Assembly: GCA_018335875.1 (NCBI GenBank)
Contig: JAGXRN010000054.1
Span: 62,001-126,000 of the forward strand
From: Dethiobacter sp.
GTDB lineage: Bacteria > Bacillota > Dethiobacteria > Dethiobacterales > Dethiobacteraceae
Direction of reading: 5' to 3'
Length of the DNA stretch: 64,000 nt
Below, piece by piece: positions 41,396 through 49,493 of this stretch. The notes beneath the pieces were generated by a model. The model worked only from the letters and a program-made list of their open reading frames with translations, was not told where the DNA came from and did not search any database. The position numbers and the translations under genes are program-made. How positions within the stretch are numbered: the stretch's first letter is position 1; each line of letters opens with the position of its first letter.

Positions 41396-42567
41396 TCAAG
41401 CCCCAATTCTTTACAGAAATGCTGCCCGGCCAAAAGCCCCGGCGCTTTCAAAAGGCAGCTGATTGTTGCGCCTAGATCGGCAAAAGTGTCACGTGTATCC
41501 AGCCGCAAAGGCCTGACATTTTCCCCGTAGGCCAACATCGGCACATATTCACGTGTGTGGTCGGTATGAGGGAATGTGGGGTCACAGCCGTGGTCCGCCG
41601 TGATAAAAAGCACATCTTCTGTTCTCATTTTTGCCATCAGTTCTTTTAAACGCAGGTCAAATTGGATTAGGGCTCCGGCGTAACCTGCGGCATCATTGCG
41701 GTGACCGTAAACAGAATCAAAATCAACAAGGTTGGCAAAAATCAGGCCGCTCTCATAATTATCCATGGCCTGCAGGATCATATCCACCGCGTAGTCATTG
41801 CTTTTGGCACTGAGAGACGCAGTCAGGCCGCGGTTGGCGAAAATATCTGCTATTTTCCCCACGCCTATCACAGGCATCCCTTGTTTTTTCAGAATATCGA
41901 GCAGTGTGTCAGATGGCGGTGTCAGCGAATAGTCTCTGCGGTTTGGTGTACGGCGAAACTGGCCGCTCTCCCCGGTAAAAGGACGGGCTATAACCCGTCC
42001 CACAGCGTGTTCGCCCTGCAGCAGCCCCCGGGCTTTAACACACCAGTCATAAAGAAGTTCCAGCGGCGCCACTTCTTCATGGGCTGCAATCTGAAACACA
42101 CTGTCAGCAGAGGTATAGACTATGGGACGGCCGCTTGCAAGATGCGCCTCTCCCAACCGTTCTATGATTTCAGTGCCTGAAGCTGCAACATTGCCCAGTA
42201 CTTCCCTGCCTACCGCTCTTTCAAAGGCGCTGATAACTTGCGGGGGGAATCCGCGCGGGTAGACCGGAAAGGGCTCATCCAGCACTACCCCTGTCATTTC
42301 CCAGTGGCCGGTGGTGGTATCCTTTCCCTTTGAGCGCTCAGCCATTTTAGCAAAGGCAGCAACGGGACCGGAAGTACAGGGCATCCCCAAAACTTCAGTC
42401 AGGCAGCCAAGGCCAAATGACTCAAGCATGGGAAGCTTCAGGCCTCCGGTTGCCTTGGCGATATGGGCAAGAGTATTGCTGCCCGCATCACCATAAAATG
42501 AGGCGTCGGGTAACTCCCCCACGCCCAGACTGTCCAGAACAATTAAAATAACCCGCTTGATATTCAT
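41389..42567 (-). CDS. deoB: Phosphopentomutase
   Basis: About 392 residues from ATG 42567, with AGGAGG four bases upstream; the frame extends to 42609 without a ribosome site. Alkaline-phosphatase superfamily metal motifs are RVILIVLDSLGVGELPDA at the N-terminus and FITADHGCDPTFPHTDHTRE near the C-terminus. It converts (deoxy)ribose-1-phosphate to the 5-phosphate, linking Pdp to central metabolism. It lies between xerD and pdp. Confidence 0.96.
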   Translation of the reverse strand: MNIKRVILIVLDSLGVGELPDASFYGDAGSNTLAHIAKATGGLKLPMLESFGLGCLTEVLGMPCTSGPVAAFAKMAERSKGKDTTTGHWEMTGVVLDEPFPVYPRGFPPQVISAFERAVGREVLGNVAASGTEIIERLGEAHLASGRPIVYTSADSVFQIAAHEEVAPLELLYDWCVKARGLLQGEHAVGRVIARPFTGESGQFRRTPNRRDYSLTPPSDTLLDILKKQGMPVIGVGKIADIFANRGLTASLSAKSNDYAVDMILQAMDNYESGLIFANLVDFDSVYGHRNDAAGYAGALIQFDLRLKELMAKMRTEDVLFITADHGCDPTFPHTDHTREYVPMLAYGENVRPLRLDTRDTFADLGATISCLLKAPGLLAGQHFCKELGLDC

Positions 42568-42577
42568 GGTGCCTCCT

Positions 42578-43465
42578 TTAGGCCCTGGGATGAGTTTTTT
42601 CGTATACATCCTTCAGCTTGCGTTTTGTCACCTGAGTGTAAATCTGCGTTGTGGAAATATCGGCATGCCCCAGCATCTCCTGGACCGACCTGAGATCAGC
42701 TCCGTTTTCCAGCAGGTGTGTGGCAAAAGAATGGCGCAGTGTGTGTGGTGTAATTGCCTTGTTTATGCCGGCTTCCCGTCCATATTTTTTCAGTATTTTC
42801 CAGAAACCCTGCCTCGTCAGGCGTTTGCCGTGCTGATTTACAAAGAGGGCGCTCTCACCGTTGTGGCGTACCAATTTGGGACGGGAATCAGCTAGGTAGT
42901 TCTCTACGTTGCGGACGGCCATGGAGCCAAGCGGAATAATACGCTCTTTGGAACCTTTGCCCGTGCAGCGGATAAATCCTGCTTCTGTGTTAATATCGTC
43001 AATATCCAGCGACATCAGCTCGGAGACACGTATCCCCGTGGCATAGATTACTTCAAGCATTGCCCGGTCCCTTATGCCTGAGACCTGAAGGCCATCTGGC
43101 TGCTCCAGAAGTACGCCTATCTCAGATGTGCTCAGCACCCGGGGCAGCTTTTTGTCCAGCTTCGGAGACTCAAGGTCGATGCAGGGATTATCACAGATTA
43201 GCTTCTCCTGAAAGAGGAACTGATATAACGACCTGATGGATGCCAGATTGCGGGAGAGGGTAGCTTTGGCTTTTCCGGTTTTCTGTAGACTAAAAAGATA
43301 ACCTTTTACATGGTCCCTTGTGCTTTCTTCAAAACCTTTCACGTCATTTTGCCTGAGATAACCGCAAAAACCACGCAAGTCACGCAGATATGACTCCAGA
43401 GTGTTGGCAGCCAAGCCCTTCTCCACAGAAATGAAGTTAATAAAGTCTGCAATCGCTTTATCCAT
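42578..43465 (-). CDS. xerD: Site-specific tyrosine recombinase XerD
   Basis: 295 residues. An N-terminal SAM-like core-binding domain precedes the catalytic domain with the RKHRHY set: Arg in ATGIRVSEL, Lys in CTGKGSKER, His-x2-Arg in HTLRHSFATHLL, His in LGHADISTTQIYTQV and the tyrosine nucleophile there. It resolves chromosome dimers at dif. The order with deoB and pdp downstream and a YqzK-like gene upstream is the conserved Firmicutes arrangement. Confidence 0.95.
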   Translation of the reverse strand: MDKAIADFINFISVEKGLAANTLESYLRDLRGFCGYLRQNDVKGFEESTRDHVKGYLFSLQKTGKAKATLSRNLASIRSLYQFLFQEKLICDNPCIDLESPKLDKKLPRVLSTSEIGVLLEQPDGLQVSGIRDRAMLEVIYATGIRVSELMSLDIDDINTEAGFIRCTGKGSKERIIPLGSMAVRNVENYLADSRPKLVRHNGESALFVNQHGKRLTRQGFWKILKKYGREAGINKAITPHTLRHSFATHLLENGADLRSVQEMLGHADISTTQIYTQVTKRKLKDVYEKTHPRA

Positions 43466-43558
43466 TCAAAGTCTCCTTTTTTGGTCCCAGAAAAAATAGA
43501 ACTTTCTTCACAATTATTCCACAACAAGGAAAAGAAATCCTCTTACTCCAACAATCTT

Positions 43559-43804
43559 TTACAATTTATTTTGATAAAATTCGCGAATATAGTAGATTAC
43601 CCGACTCAGGACGGAAGTTTTTCCCTCCTCCGCCCCTTCGGGAAGAAGCACCTTGATGGCATCGCCCAGCGGTTCCTTAAACTGTACGCCGGCCGGATTG
43701 GATGCGCTTATAAAAAAGTAATGAAGCAGGGGAAGCACCAAAATCAGGATTAAAACTATCAGCAGCAAGCGGTATAAACGCCTGCCCAGGATAAATATTT
43801 TCAA
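43559..43804 (-). CDS. YqzK-like (DUF4227) small membrane protein
   Basis: 81 residues. A single hydrophobic segment (LYRLLLIVLILILVLPLLHYFF, residues about 10-32) is followed by a soluble region with KEPLGDAIKVLLPEG. Length, topology and position between spoIIM and xerD match YqzK/DUF4227 of Bacillus. The start is TTG 43804 after GGAGGGATAATT. The function is unknown in the family. Confidence 0.75.
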   Translation of the reverse strand: MKIFILGRRLYRLLLIVLILILVLPLLHYFFISASNPAGVQFKEPLGDAIKVLLPEGAEEGKTSVLSRVIYYIREFYQNKL

Positions 43805-43852
43805 AATTATCCCTCCTCCCTACAATCTATGGAGGGTACAGTAATTTAAGAC

Positions 43853-44485
43853 CTATAGGACTGTAACCACGGCTCTCATGAAGACCGGGGTTATTATCGC
43901 TTCAACTATGCTGCCCAGGGCAAATAGCGCGGCAACTATGAGCATAAGCAAGGAATACTGAAATAAATACGAGCCGTAAGGGATTACCTTGCCGGCAAAG
44001 CGCCGCCGCAAAAGAATCAGTGAAAAAATCACGGCACAGACTGAGGATAAAATTGTCATAGGCACATAGATCAGGTTTTGGGGCAGAATGGCCCCAATGG
44101 CAAACAGCACACCGCGCAGCGAATTCTGTTCAGCCAGGAACCCTACTGAAAAGCCGATGGTAAAGCCGCGGTAAAAAAGAATTCCAAGCACCGGTATAAT
44201 ACCAAAAAAAAGGTTTCCCAGCACCCACAGAGCCAATACAAAAATGCCGTTTTGCAAAAGTGCCCGCTGCATTATCAATCCCTGGTTGATTGGCTGACGC
44301 TCAGACAGGTAGTCTACAAAGCCAAAGAAAAAATCATTTAATTCACGTACCTGAATTTCTTCAAGAAACCTGACAGATAACGCCCCGGCCGCAATTCCTG
44401 CGGTAAAAACCATGGTAACCAGCAAATATATGCTGAACTGCTCCCGCACATGTTCCGCTATTGCCTCCTGAAACCTCTGCCACAC
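43853..44485 (-). CDS. spoIIM: Stage II sporulation protein M
   Basis: 210 residues with five or six membrane helices. SpoIIM features include IYLLVTMVFTAGIAAGALSVRFL, FFGFVDYLSERQPINQG, GNLFFGIIPVLGILFYRGFTIGFSVGFL and GAILPQNLIYVPM. With SpoIID and SpoIIP it drives engulfment. The start is GTG 44485. A SigE-like promoter lies 32 bases upstream (44517-44545), as expected for a mother-cell gene. Confidence 0.95.
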   Translation of the reverse strand: MWQRFQEAIAEHVREQFSIYLLVTMVFTAGIAAGALSVRFLEEIQVRELNDFFFGFVDYLSERQPINQGLIMQRALLQNGIFVLALWVLGNLFFGIIPVLGILFYRGFTIGFSVGFLAEQNSLRGVLFAIGAILPQNLIYVPMTILSSVCAVIFSLILLRRRFAGKVIPYGSYLFQYSLLMLIVAALFALGSIVEAIITPVFMRAVVTVL

Positions 44486-44516
44486 CGGCCCTTCCCCCTC
44501 TTGCGCTCTTGGGACA

Positions 44517-44545
44517 AGTGTATGCAGGGACTGTACTGTTTATGT
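44517..44545 (-). promoter_or_regulatory. SigE-like promoter of spoIIM
   Basis: Minus strand: -10 CATACACT (44517-44524, perfect to CATACAHT), a 14-base spacer, and -35 ACATAAA (44539-44545, partial KMATATT). spoIIM is SigE-dependent in Bacillus. Confidence 0.5.
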
Positions 44546-44566
44546 TAATTCAGACCCTTGCTGCAG

Positions 44567-44594
44567 GAATATTTTTCCTTAATATGCATAGAAT
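44567..44594 (+). promoter_or_regulatory. SigE-like promoter of the 42-residue ORF
   Basis: Plus strand: -35 GAATATT (44567-44573, perfect KMATATT), a 13-base spacer, -10 CATAGAAT (44587-44594, one mismatch). It diverges from the spoIIM promoter; the two -35 boxes are 21 bases apart. The ribosome site GGAGG at 44616 lies where a short leader would place it. Confidence 0.45.
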
Positions 44595-44625
44595 AGCCAT
44601 AAGTCATATTCAGATGGAGGTAAAT

Positions 44626-44754
44626 ATGCAAATTTATTTACAGAGGGACAAGCTGTATTTTCACGGCACAGTCCGCGAACTGCGTGAATTTCTGCAGAGC
44701 CTCCCCGCCGGCAGCCTCACGCTGCGTGAATATATCCTGGGGAAACTCCACTAG
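44626..44754 (+). CDS. Small uncharacterized ORF (42 residues), candidate sporulation gene
   Basis: ATG 44626 follows GGAGG by five bases. The product of 42 residues (MQIYLQRDKLYFHGTVREL at the N-terminus, TLREYILGKLH at the end) is soluble, with a predicted beta hairpin then a helix: a HGTVRELREFLQSLP segment and a final conserved-looking REYILGKL. I know no family for it. Its stop overlaps the convergent DUF3866 gene by four bases. The SigE-like promoter and divergent spoIIM gene suggest mother-cell expression. It could be missed by automatic annotation. Confidence 0.6.
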   Translation: MQIYLQRDKLYFHGTVRELREFLQSLPAGSLTLREYILGKLH

Positions 44755-45821
44755 CAGAGCATGGCGGCCGCATGCCGTGCGGCCGCCACAGCAGCCAGGT
44801 AAAAGGCTTCATCCTGGTAGAGTGTGCGGCCCATGGTTGAAAAATCTATGCCGCTGTCTGCAAGGTGTCGCAGTGAAAGATTATCTAACCAGACCACCCT
44901 GTGCCTGACGCACAGGCCTGCAGACTGCAGTTGGTCTTTTAGTATGCTGTCCTGTTCCGGCGGCAGCACCGGCAGCGGCAGGTCAGCAGCCGCCAGCGCC
45001 ACTCTGTTTAAGGCAGTCAGTGTATGATGAGACAGTCCGCGGTGCCTGGCGCGAGCGTCACTGAAACTGAGGCGGGGAAGCGCCACTGCGCTTCCTTCCA
45101 GGGCATGGATACGGTTAATGTTTTCACCCATTTCTATGCCAGAAAAGCCAAAGGCAGTTGACGTGCCTGCCACTCCGGGGCCCATACAGGCCACAGCCAC
45201 ATCTGCTTTTAACACATGCCTGGCAGCCAGCAGGCCACTGTAGACATTAACAGCTTCCAGGTCGCCGCCAAAAGAATGGCCGCTTGTAATCACCGCCTCA
45301 AGCAGGCCGCTTTGACGCAAATTACGTATAGTATTGCTGAAACAGGCAGGCAGAGCCCCACCGTCAGTCATCAGGTAAACAACACGGGCGGAGGGTTTTT
45401 CCTGCTTTAGCGTAACCACCGCCGGCGCCAGCATGCTGTGGAGTTCAGCGGCAATCACAACCAGGCCCTCCAGGCTCACGGCCTCTTTTAATTTAAGATG
45501 GTGAGGGGAGGCCTCTTCTTCCACAGACAGCGTGCGGATTTGGGACGGTGTGTAGCGGAGCTTCATAAGGTGCCCGTCACCGGAGATAGACCTTTCAATC
45601 TTAGCGAGGTTAAGATAGACAAAATGATAGCCGCCGCTGCCAAGCCCCAGTTCCACAGCAGTTGTATTAAGGACGACCCGTTCCCCCGGCGAGGCCGTGC
45701 CTGTTAAAGCTACATAATTTATAGCACGGGCTGTATCCTTGCCCAGTTTTACCAGCAGTTCCTCACACTGTTGTGACAGGGAATCTACTTTAATCACCTC
45801 AGCTACTCGCAGGCTAAACAT
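44751..45821 (-). CDS. DUF3866 family protein
   Basis: 356 residues. DUF3866 features are NYVALTGTASPGERVVLNTTAVELGLGSGGYHFVYLNL near residue 40-75 and GHSFGGDLEAVNVYSGLLAARHVLKADVAVACMGPGVAGTSTAFGFSGIEMG. There are no signal peptide or membrane segments. The family occurs near spoIIM/steA-type genes in Clostridia and Actinobacteria; its activity is unknown. Confidence 0.88.
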   Translation of the reverse strand: MFSLRVAEVIKVDSLSQQCEELLVKLGKDTARAINYVALTGTASPGERVVLNTTAVELGLGSGGYHFVYLNLAKIERSISGDGHLMKLRYTPSQIRTLSVEEEASPHHLKLKEAVSLEGLVVIAAELHSMLAPAVVTLKQEKPSARVVYLMTDGGALPACFSNTIRNLRQSGLLEAVITSGHSFGGDLEAVNVYSGLLAARHVLKADVAVACMGPGVAGTSTAFGFSGIEMGENINRIHALEGSAVALPRLSFSDARARHRGLSHHTLTALNRVALAAADLPLPVLPPEQDSILKDQLQSAGLCVRHRVVWLDNLSLRHLADSGIDFSTMGRTLYQDEAFYLAAVAAARHAAAMLC

Positions 45822-45882
45822 TTTTCACTTCCCATACTTCTATTCTTCTGCACTAAAATTTATTTTCCTCGTGACTTTAGCC

Positions 45883-46707
45883 CTAATTCCAATCTTTTCT
45901 TCCCAGCATGTCCAGATAGTTAAGAACAGGGTTTGCCGCAATCAGCTCTGTCAGTGATATGCGTTCCGTTATAATGTGGATCAGCACCAGGAATAACATG
46001 TAGACAGACTGGAGCCAAAGCGGCGCTGTGAGGACAATAACCAGTCCCAGCAGTCCGCCCAGTATATTGGCGCCTGCATCGCCCAGCATGCCATAACTGC
46101 GCAAATCGTAGGGGAAGTAAGCCAGCAATGCCAGCCAGCAGGGGAAAAGAAGTAAAATACCTATCTCTGATGCTGCCAGCCAGGCATAGATTAGTGAAAG
46201 CAGAAAAAATACTTTCAGCGCCCGCCCCGGACGTAAGTCCAGGATGTTGAATAAGTTGGCGGAAAGGGCAACCAGGGCCGCACGCCAGAAAAGAAACAGG
46301 AAAAAGCCCGGCAGCCCTGCCACTGCCCACATGGCGAACAGAAAACCCGCTGCTGCTTTAATAAAGCCTGTTGTAATTTCACCATGCGCAAGCACACTTC
46401 GAAAGTGGCCGGCAAATCCCCTGGCCCTGTCGTCGCCAAACATATCATCTGCAAGGCCTGCCAACCCGAATCCAAAAACTATGATAGCGGCCCGCAACAC
46501 AAGCCCATACGGCAATAGCCCGGTGAATAGCGCCCAGGCTACAGCCAAAGCATAAACAGGCATCAGGACGCTGCCCATACTCTGAGGAATGTCCCTGCCT
46601 GTATAATTTTTTTGTAAATGGCCGAGATAACGAAGTATATTTAACAGAAAAGGTAAAATCAGCAGCGCCGCCACCAGGGATATGGCGAAAAAAATAACCA
46701 ATGCCAT
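45883..46707 (-). CDS. MraY/WecA-like polyprenyl-phosphate glycosylphosphotransferase-like membrane protein
   Basis: 274 residues with about nine hydrophobic helices. Aspartates typical of the family are present: FGLAGLADDMFGDDRARGFAGH (DDMFGD), NLFNILDLRPGRALK (N-x-x-D-L-x-PG) and GMLGDAGANILGGLLG. It is shorter than MraY (near 320), and it lacks some of the C-terminal His-rich loop. Members near steA are often called glycosyltransferase family 4-like. It may transfer a sugar-phosphate to a lipid carrier; the substrate is unknown. It overlaps no gene and follows GT2 by five bases. Confidence 0.75.
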   Translation of the reverse strand: MALVIFFAISLVAALLILPFLLNILRYLGHLQKNYTGRDIPQSMGSVLMPVYALAVAWALFTGLLPYGLVLRAAIIVFGFGLAGLADDMFGDDRARGFAGHFRSVLAHGEITTGFIKAAAGFLFAMWAVAGLPGFFLFLFWRAALVALSANLFNILDLRPGRALKVFFLLSLIYAWLAASEIGILLLFPCWLALLAYFPYDLRSYGMLGDAGANILGGLLGLVIVLTAPLWLQSVYMLFLVLIHIITERISLTELIAANPVLNYLDMLGRKDWN

Positions 46708-46711
46708 TATT

Positions 46712-47392
46712 TTAAACCCTCTCTTTCCTCCGCCACAGAAGCCATAATGTACGCGTCACCTGTACAAACTGTCTGCCCCTGTGCAAAAAACCGCTTAAAT
46801 TGCGGCCTGTCTCCCTGTGCCGCATCACCACCGGCACTTCAAGCATCCGGCAGCCGCTTTGCAGGCACTTCACTGTGAGGCCCACTTCCACACCAAAACC
46901 GCTGCCGGCAAATGAGCCGGCCTCCCACACTTCCCGCCGCAGCACGCGCTGCCCCGACAGCGGTGAGGACGGCCGTATCCCTGTCAAAAATCTGATGCCG
47001 GCGGCCGCAATCCCCTTCACCAAGCCAAATCCACCTTTTTTCTCCCCCTTTGGCCAGGAGGCCACCACCATGTCGGCTTCGCCCTGCAGCACAGGGATAA
47101 GAAGTTTGTTAAATTGAACTGCTGAGTGGCCAAGGTCTGCATCCACAAAGCAGAGCACATCGCCCTGCGCTTCCTCCACCCCGCGCGAAAGCGCTCTTCC
47201 CTTTCCGCTGTTTTCAGTCAGCACTATAACACGTCCTGCGCCCGCCAGCTTTGCTTCATTTGCGGTGCCGTCCACAGAACCGTCGTCAACAACAATAATC
47301 TCGTCAATACCCTCAACCTGCCGCAGCGCCTCAATTGTGCCTGCTATCCTGTCTGCTTCATTAAATGCGGGTATAATTGCCGATACTCTCAA
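46712..47392 (-). CDS. Glycosyltransferase family 2
   Basis: About 226 residues from TTG 47392, seven bases after GGGAGG; an open frame upstream to 47542 overlaps the end of steB and is unlikely to be translated. GT2 fold: VSAIIPAFNEADRIAGTIEAL, IDEIIVVDDGSVDGT and FVDADLGHSAVQF (DxD metal motif). It is polyprenyl-phosphate mannose synthase-like. Together with the MraY/WecA-like gene it may make an envelope glycan lipid; this pairing is inferred from context. Confidence 0.87.
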   Translation of the reverse strand: MRVSAIIPAFNEADRIAGTIEALRQVEGIDEIIVVDDGSVDGTANEAKLAGAGRVIVLTENSGKGRALSRGVEEAQGDVLCFVDADLGHSAVQFNKLLIPVLQGEADMVVASWPKGEKKGGFGLVKGIAAAGIRFLTGIRPSSPLSGQRVLRREVWEAGSFAGSGFGVEVGLTVKCLQSGCRMLEVPVVMRHRETGRNLSGFLHRGRQFVQVTRTLWLLWRRKERV

Positions 47393-47429
47393 ATTACCTG
47401 CCTCCCGGACTTTATCTTGCTGCTTAGTG

Positions 47430-48242
47430 CTAATCTGAAAAGGGCGCCACAAACTTGTCCGCGCCTGGCTTAGAGCCAAAATGTCCTTCTGCGCCCTGCA
47501 GCACCGCAAGCAGGGAAACCTGGCCAAAAACTGTGTCTGCATTGTCTATCGTAGGCAGGCCCATCTCTTTAAAGTCGGCAAGCAGTGAATCAGCAGTGGC
47601 GCTGGCTTCCACAGCCACAGCAAGAATTTTTTCTTCTGTTATCAGGCGTCCAAGTTCCAGCACAAAACGCCGGTTGGTGCTTTTTTTATCCCCAAGCAGA
47701 AAAATTATAGCTTCAGGTGGCGCCGCATGGCTTTCCCGCAAAAATATTTTTTCATTAAGCAGCAAATAATCAATCAGCTCCTTTTGTTCCCCGCTAAGGT
47801 TTTTTCCTGTCAGCAGCGCCGCCGTGGCACTGGCCATAAGCCCGTCCCTGTCAGTCCACCCCTCATCGGGATCAATTACTGCCAACATGGTTAACTGCGC
47901 GCCGGCATCACTGAGGATATCAACTATTCCCTGTATAAGGGGAATACCATGACAGATAATGGCGGCTTTTTTATTTTCCAACATACCATTAACCAGCCTG
48001 GGATACAAAGCATTCTGGTACTGGCCCCAGAAATACAAATCACGCGTCAACAGCTGGACACGTGCTTCTAAATCCATTCTTTCAGAACGCAGTGAACGAA
48101 AATCCTTACTCATCTGATCAATAATCAGCCGCTGCTGTTTTACAAGCATATCGTCACTCATGCCTGAACCGATAAGGATGCCAAGACCCAAGGCCAAAAA
48201 TACAGCTACCAGGGAAATGATGTGGTCTTTTAGTCTGAACAT
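47430..48242 (-). CDS. steB: SteB/MctB-like (DUF3186) copper transporter-family protein
   Basis: 270 residues. One N-terminal membrane helix (HIISLVAVFLALGLGILIGSGMS) is followed by a coiled-coil region (about 30-75) and a soluble domain. This is the MctB/SteB family; the Corynebacterium SteB is a cell-division-associated membrane protein working with SteA. It starts 14 bases after steA. The "copper transporter" name comes from mycobacterial MctB and is not supported here by any metal motif. Confidence 0.83.
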   Translation of the reverse strand: MFRLKDHIISLVAVFLALGLGILIGSGMSDDMLVKQQRLIIDQMSKDFRSLRSERMDLEARVQLLTRDLYFWGQYQNALYPRLVNGMLENKKAAIICHGIPLIQGIVDILSDAGAQLTMLAVIDPDEGWTDRDGLMASATAALLTGKNLSGEQKELIDYLLLNEKIFLRESHAAPPEAIIFLLGDKKSTNRRFVLELGRLITEEKILAVAVEASATADSLLADFKEMGLPTIDNADTVFGQVSLLAVLQGAEGHFGSKPGADKFVAPFSD

Positions 48243-48255
48243 AGCCGGCCTCCTT

Positions 48256-49410
48256 TCACAGCATGCGCAACCTCAGAATAAAAAGCCTGAAAATATGCCG
48301 AATTGTAGGGTTAGTCATAATAAGGACAACAACGGGAATCGCTGCAGCCACGGTGATGAGAAGAAGAGAACGGCCCGACACACCGCCGCGGTAAAGCTGG
48401 CTTATGCCACGGGCATCGACCAGCCTGCTGCCAACTTTCAGTCTGACCAAAAATGTACTGGCCATACCTTTGCGTCCCTTTTCCAGAAAATCGATCATAT
48501 TTGAATGAGTCCCCACCGCGGCAATCAGCTTTGCTCCTAATTCATAAGCCATAAGCAGAGCGATGTCTTCACTTGTGCCCGGCGCCCTGCACACCTTGGC
48601 ACTCTGCCCCAGCTTTCTCAGCCTCTCCAGGCCGGGCGCACGGCCGTCTGTATAGGCATGAACCACTAATTCACCGGCTATGTGAAGTGCGTGGTCACTG
48701 ACACTGTCCATGTCGCCAACAATAAGGTGCGGTGTTAAACCAAATTCAAGCAGAGCATCAGCTCCACCGTCAACACCTATCAGTATAGGCCTGACTTCCT
48801 CCAGATACTGCCTGATTGCCAGCAAATCCTCCCTATAAGATTGTCCCCTTACTACCACCAGGGCATGCCTGTCTTTAAAAACAGTTTCAAGAGCAGGAAA
48901 ATCAAGCTTCCCGAGAATCAGTTCCTTTTCCCGCATTGCATATTCCAGCGTATTCTGGACAAACCCGTCGAGCAGCCCGTTTAGATTGTTTTGCGCCTCG
49001 CTTAGCTTACTGTCGATTATTTTTTTATCCACCAACCTGCACCCGGCCAGCACAGCACTGTCTTTATAAATACTGCATCCACGGACAGTAAGTATATCGC
49101 CTTCACGCACACGTTCAAACAGGTCTTCACCCGCTTGGTCAAGATGATAGATGCCGGCCTCAGCCAGCTTTAACGGGCCGTTGTTGGGGTAGCTGCCGCT
49201 GATGGAGCTTTCTGCATTAATAACAGCTTTTACGTTCGCCCTGCACAGAGACAAGGCAGCCATTTCATCCAAATCACGGTGATTAATCAGAGCAATGTCA
49301 CCTGGTTGCAACCTCTCCACCAGGTTTTTTGTTTTCCTGTCCAGCTTTACAGGACCTTTAATTTCAGCTTGGTAGGACTGACGTCGCCTCATACCACCGT
49401 AACCTTTCAT
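48256..49410 (-). CDS. steA: SteA-family putative cytokinetic-ring protein
   Basis: 384 residues. The N-terminal half (GDIALINHRDLDEMAALSLCRANVKAVINAESSISG) is followed by a thiamine-pyrophosphokinase-like domain (PILIGVDGGADALLEFGLTPHLIVGDMDSVSDHAL) and a C-terminal membrane helix (LLLITVAAAIPVVVLIM). This is the SteA architecture, associated with cell division or glycan export in Gram-positive bacteria. It heads the steA-steB-GT2-MraY-like run. Confidence 0.87.
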   Translation of the reverse strand: MKGYGGMRRRQSYQAEIKGPVKLDRKTKNLVERLQPGDIALINHRDLDEMAALSLCRANVKAVINAESSISGSYPNNGPLKLAEAGIYHLDQAGEDLFERVREGDILTVRGCSIYKDSAVLAGCRLVDKKIIDSKLSEAQNNLNGLLDGFVQNTLEYAMREKELILGKLDFPALETVFKDRHALVVVRGQSYREDLLAIRQYLEEVRPILIGVDGGADALLEFGLTPHLIVGDMDSVSDHALHIAGELVVHAYTDGRAPGLERLRKLGQSAKVCRAPGTSEDIALLMAYELGAKLIAAVGTHSNMIDFLEKGRKGMASTFLVRLKVGSRLVDARGISQLYRGGVSGRSLLLITVAAAIPVVVLIMTNPTIRHIFRLFILRLRML

Positions 49411-49457
49411 TTACTCTAGTATGCGTGTTGCACTGTTTTATATAAGCGCTGTAAAAA

Positions 49458-49482
49458 GAAAAAACCGCCTGCAGGCGGCGGT
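49458..49482 (-). terminator. Terminator of the glycine betaine operon
   Basis: Arms CCGCC/GGCGG (49465-49469, 49474-49478) around TGCA, extended on the minus strand by T6, 12 bases after the ATPase stop. Confidence 0.8.
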
Positions 49483-49493
49483 ATGAATCTAAG

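Noticed and set aside
47393-47542. Extended N-terminus of the GT2 protein
   Set aside because: It overlaps the steB end and lacks glycosyltransferase sequence. The TTG at 47392 has an ideal ribosome site directly before the GT2 fold.
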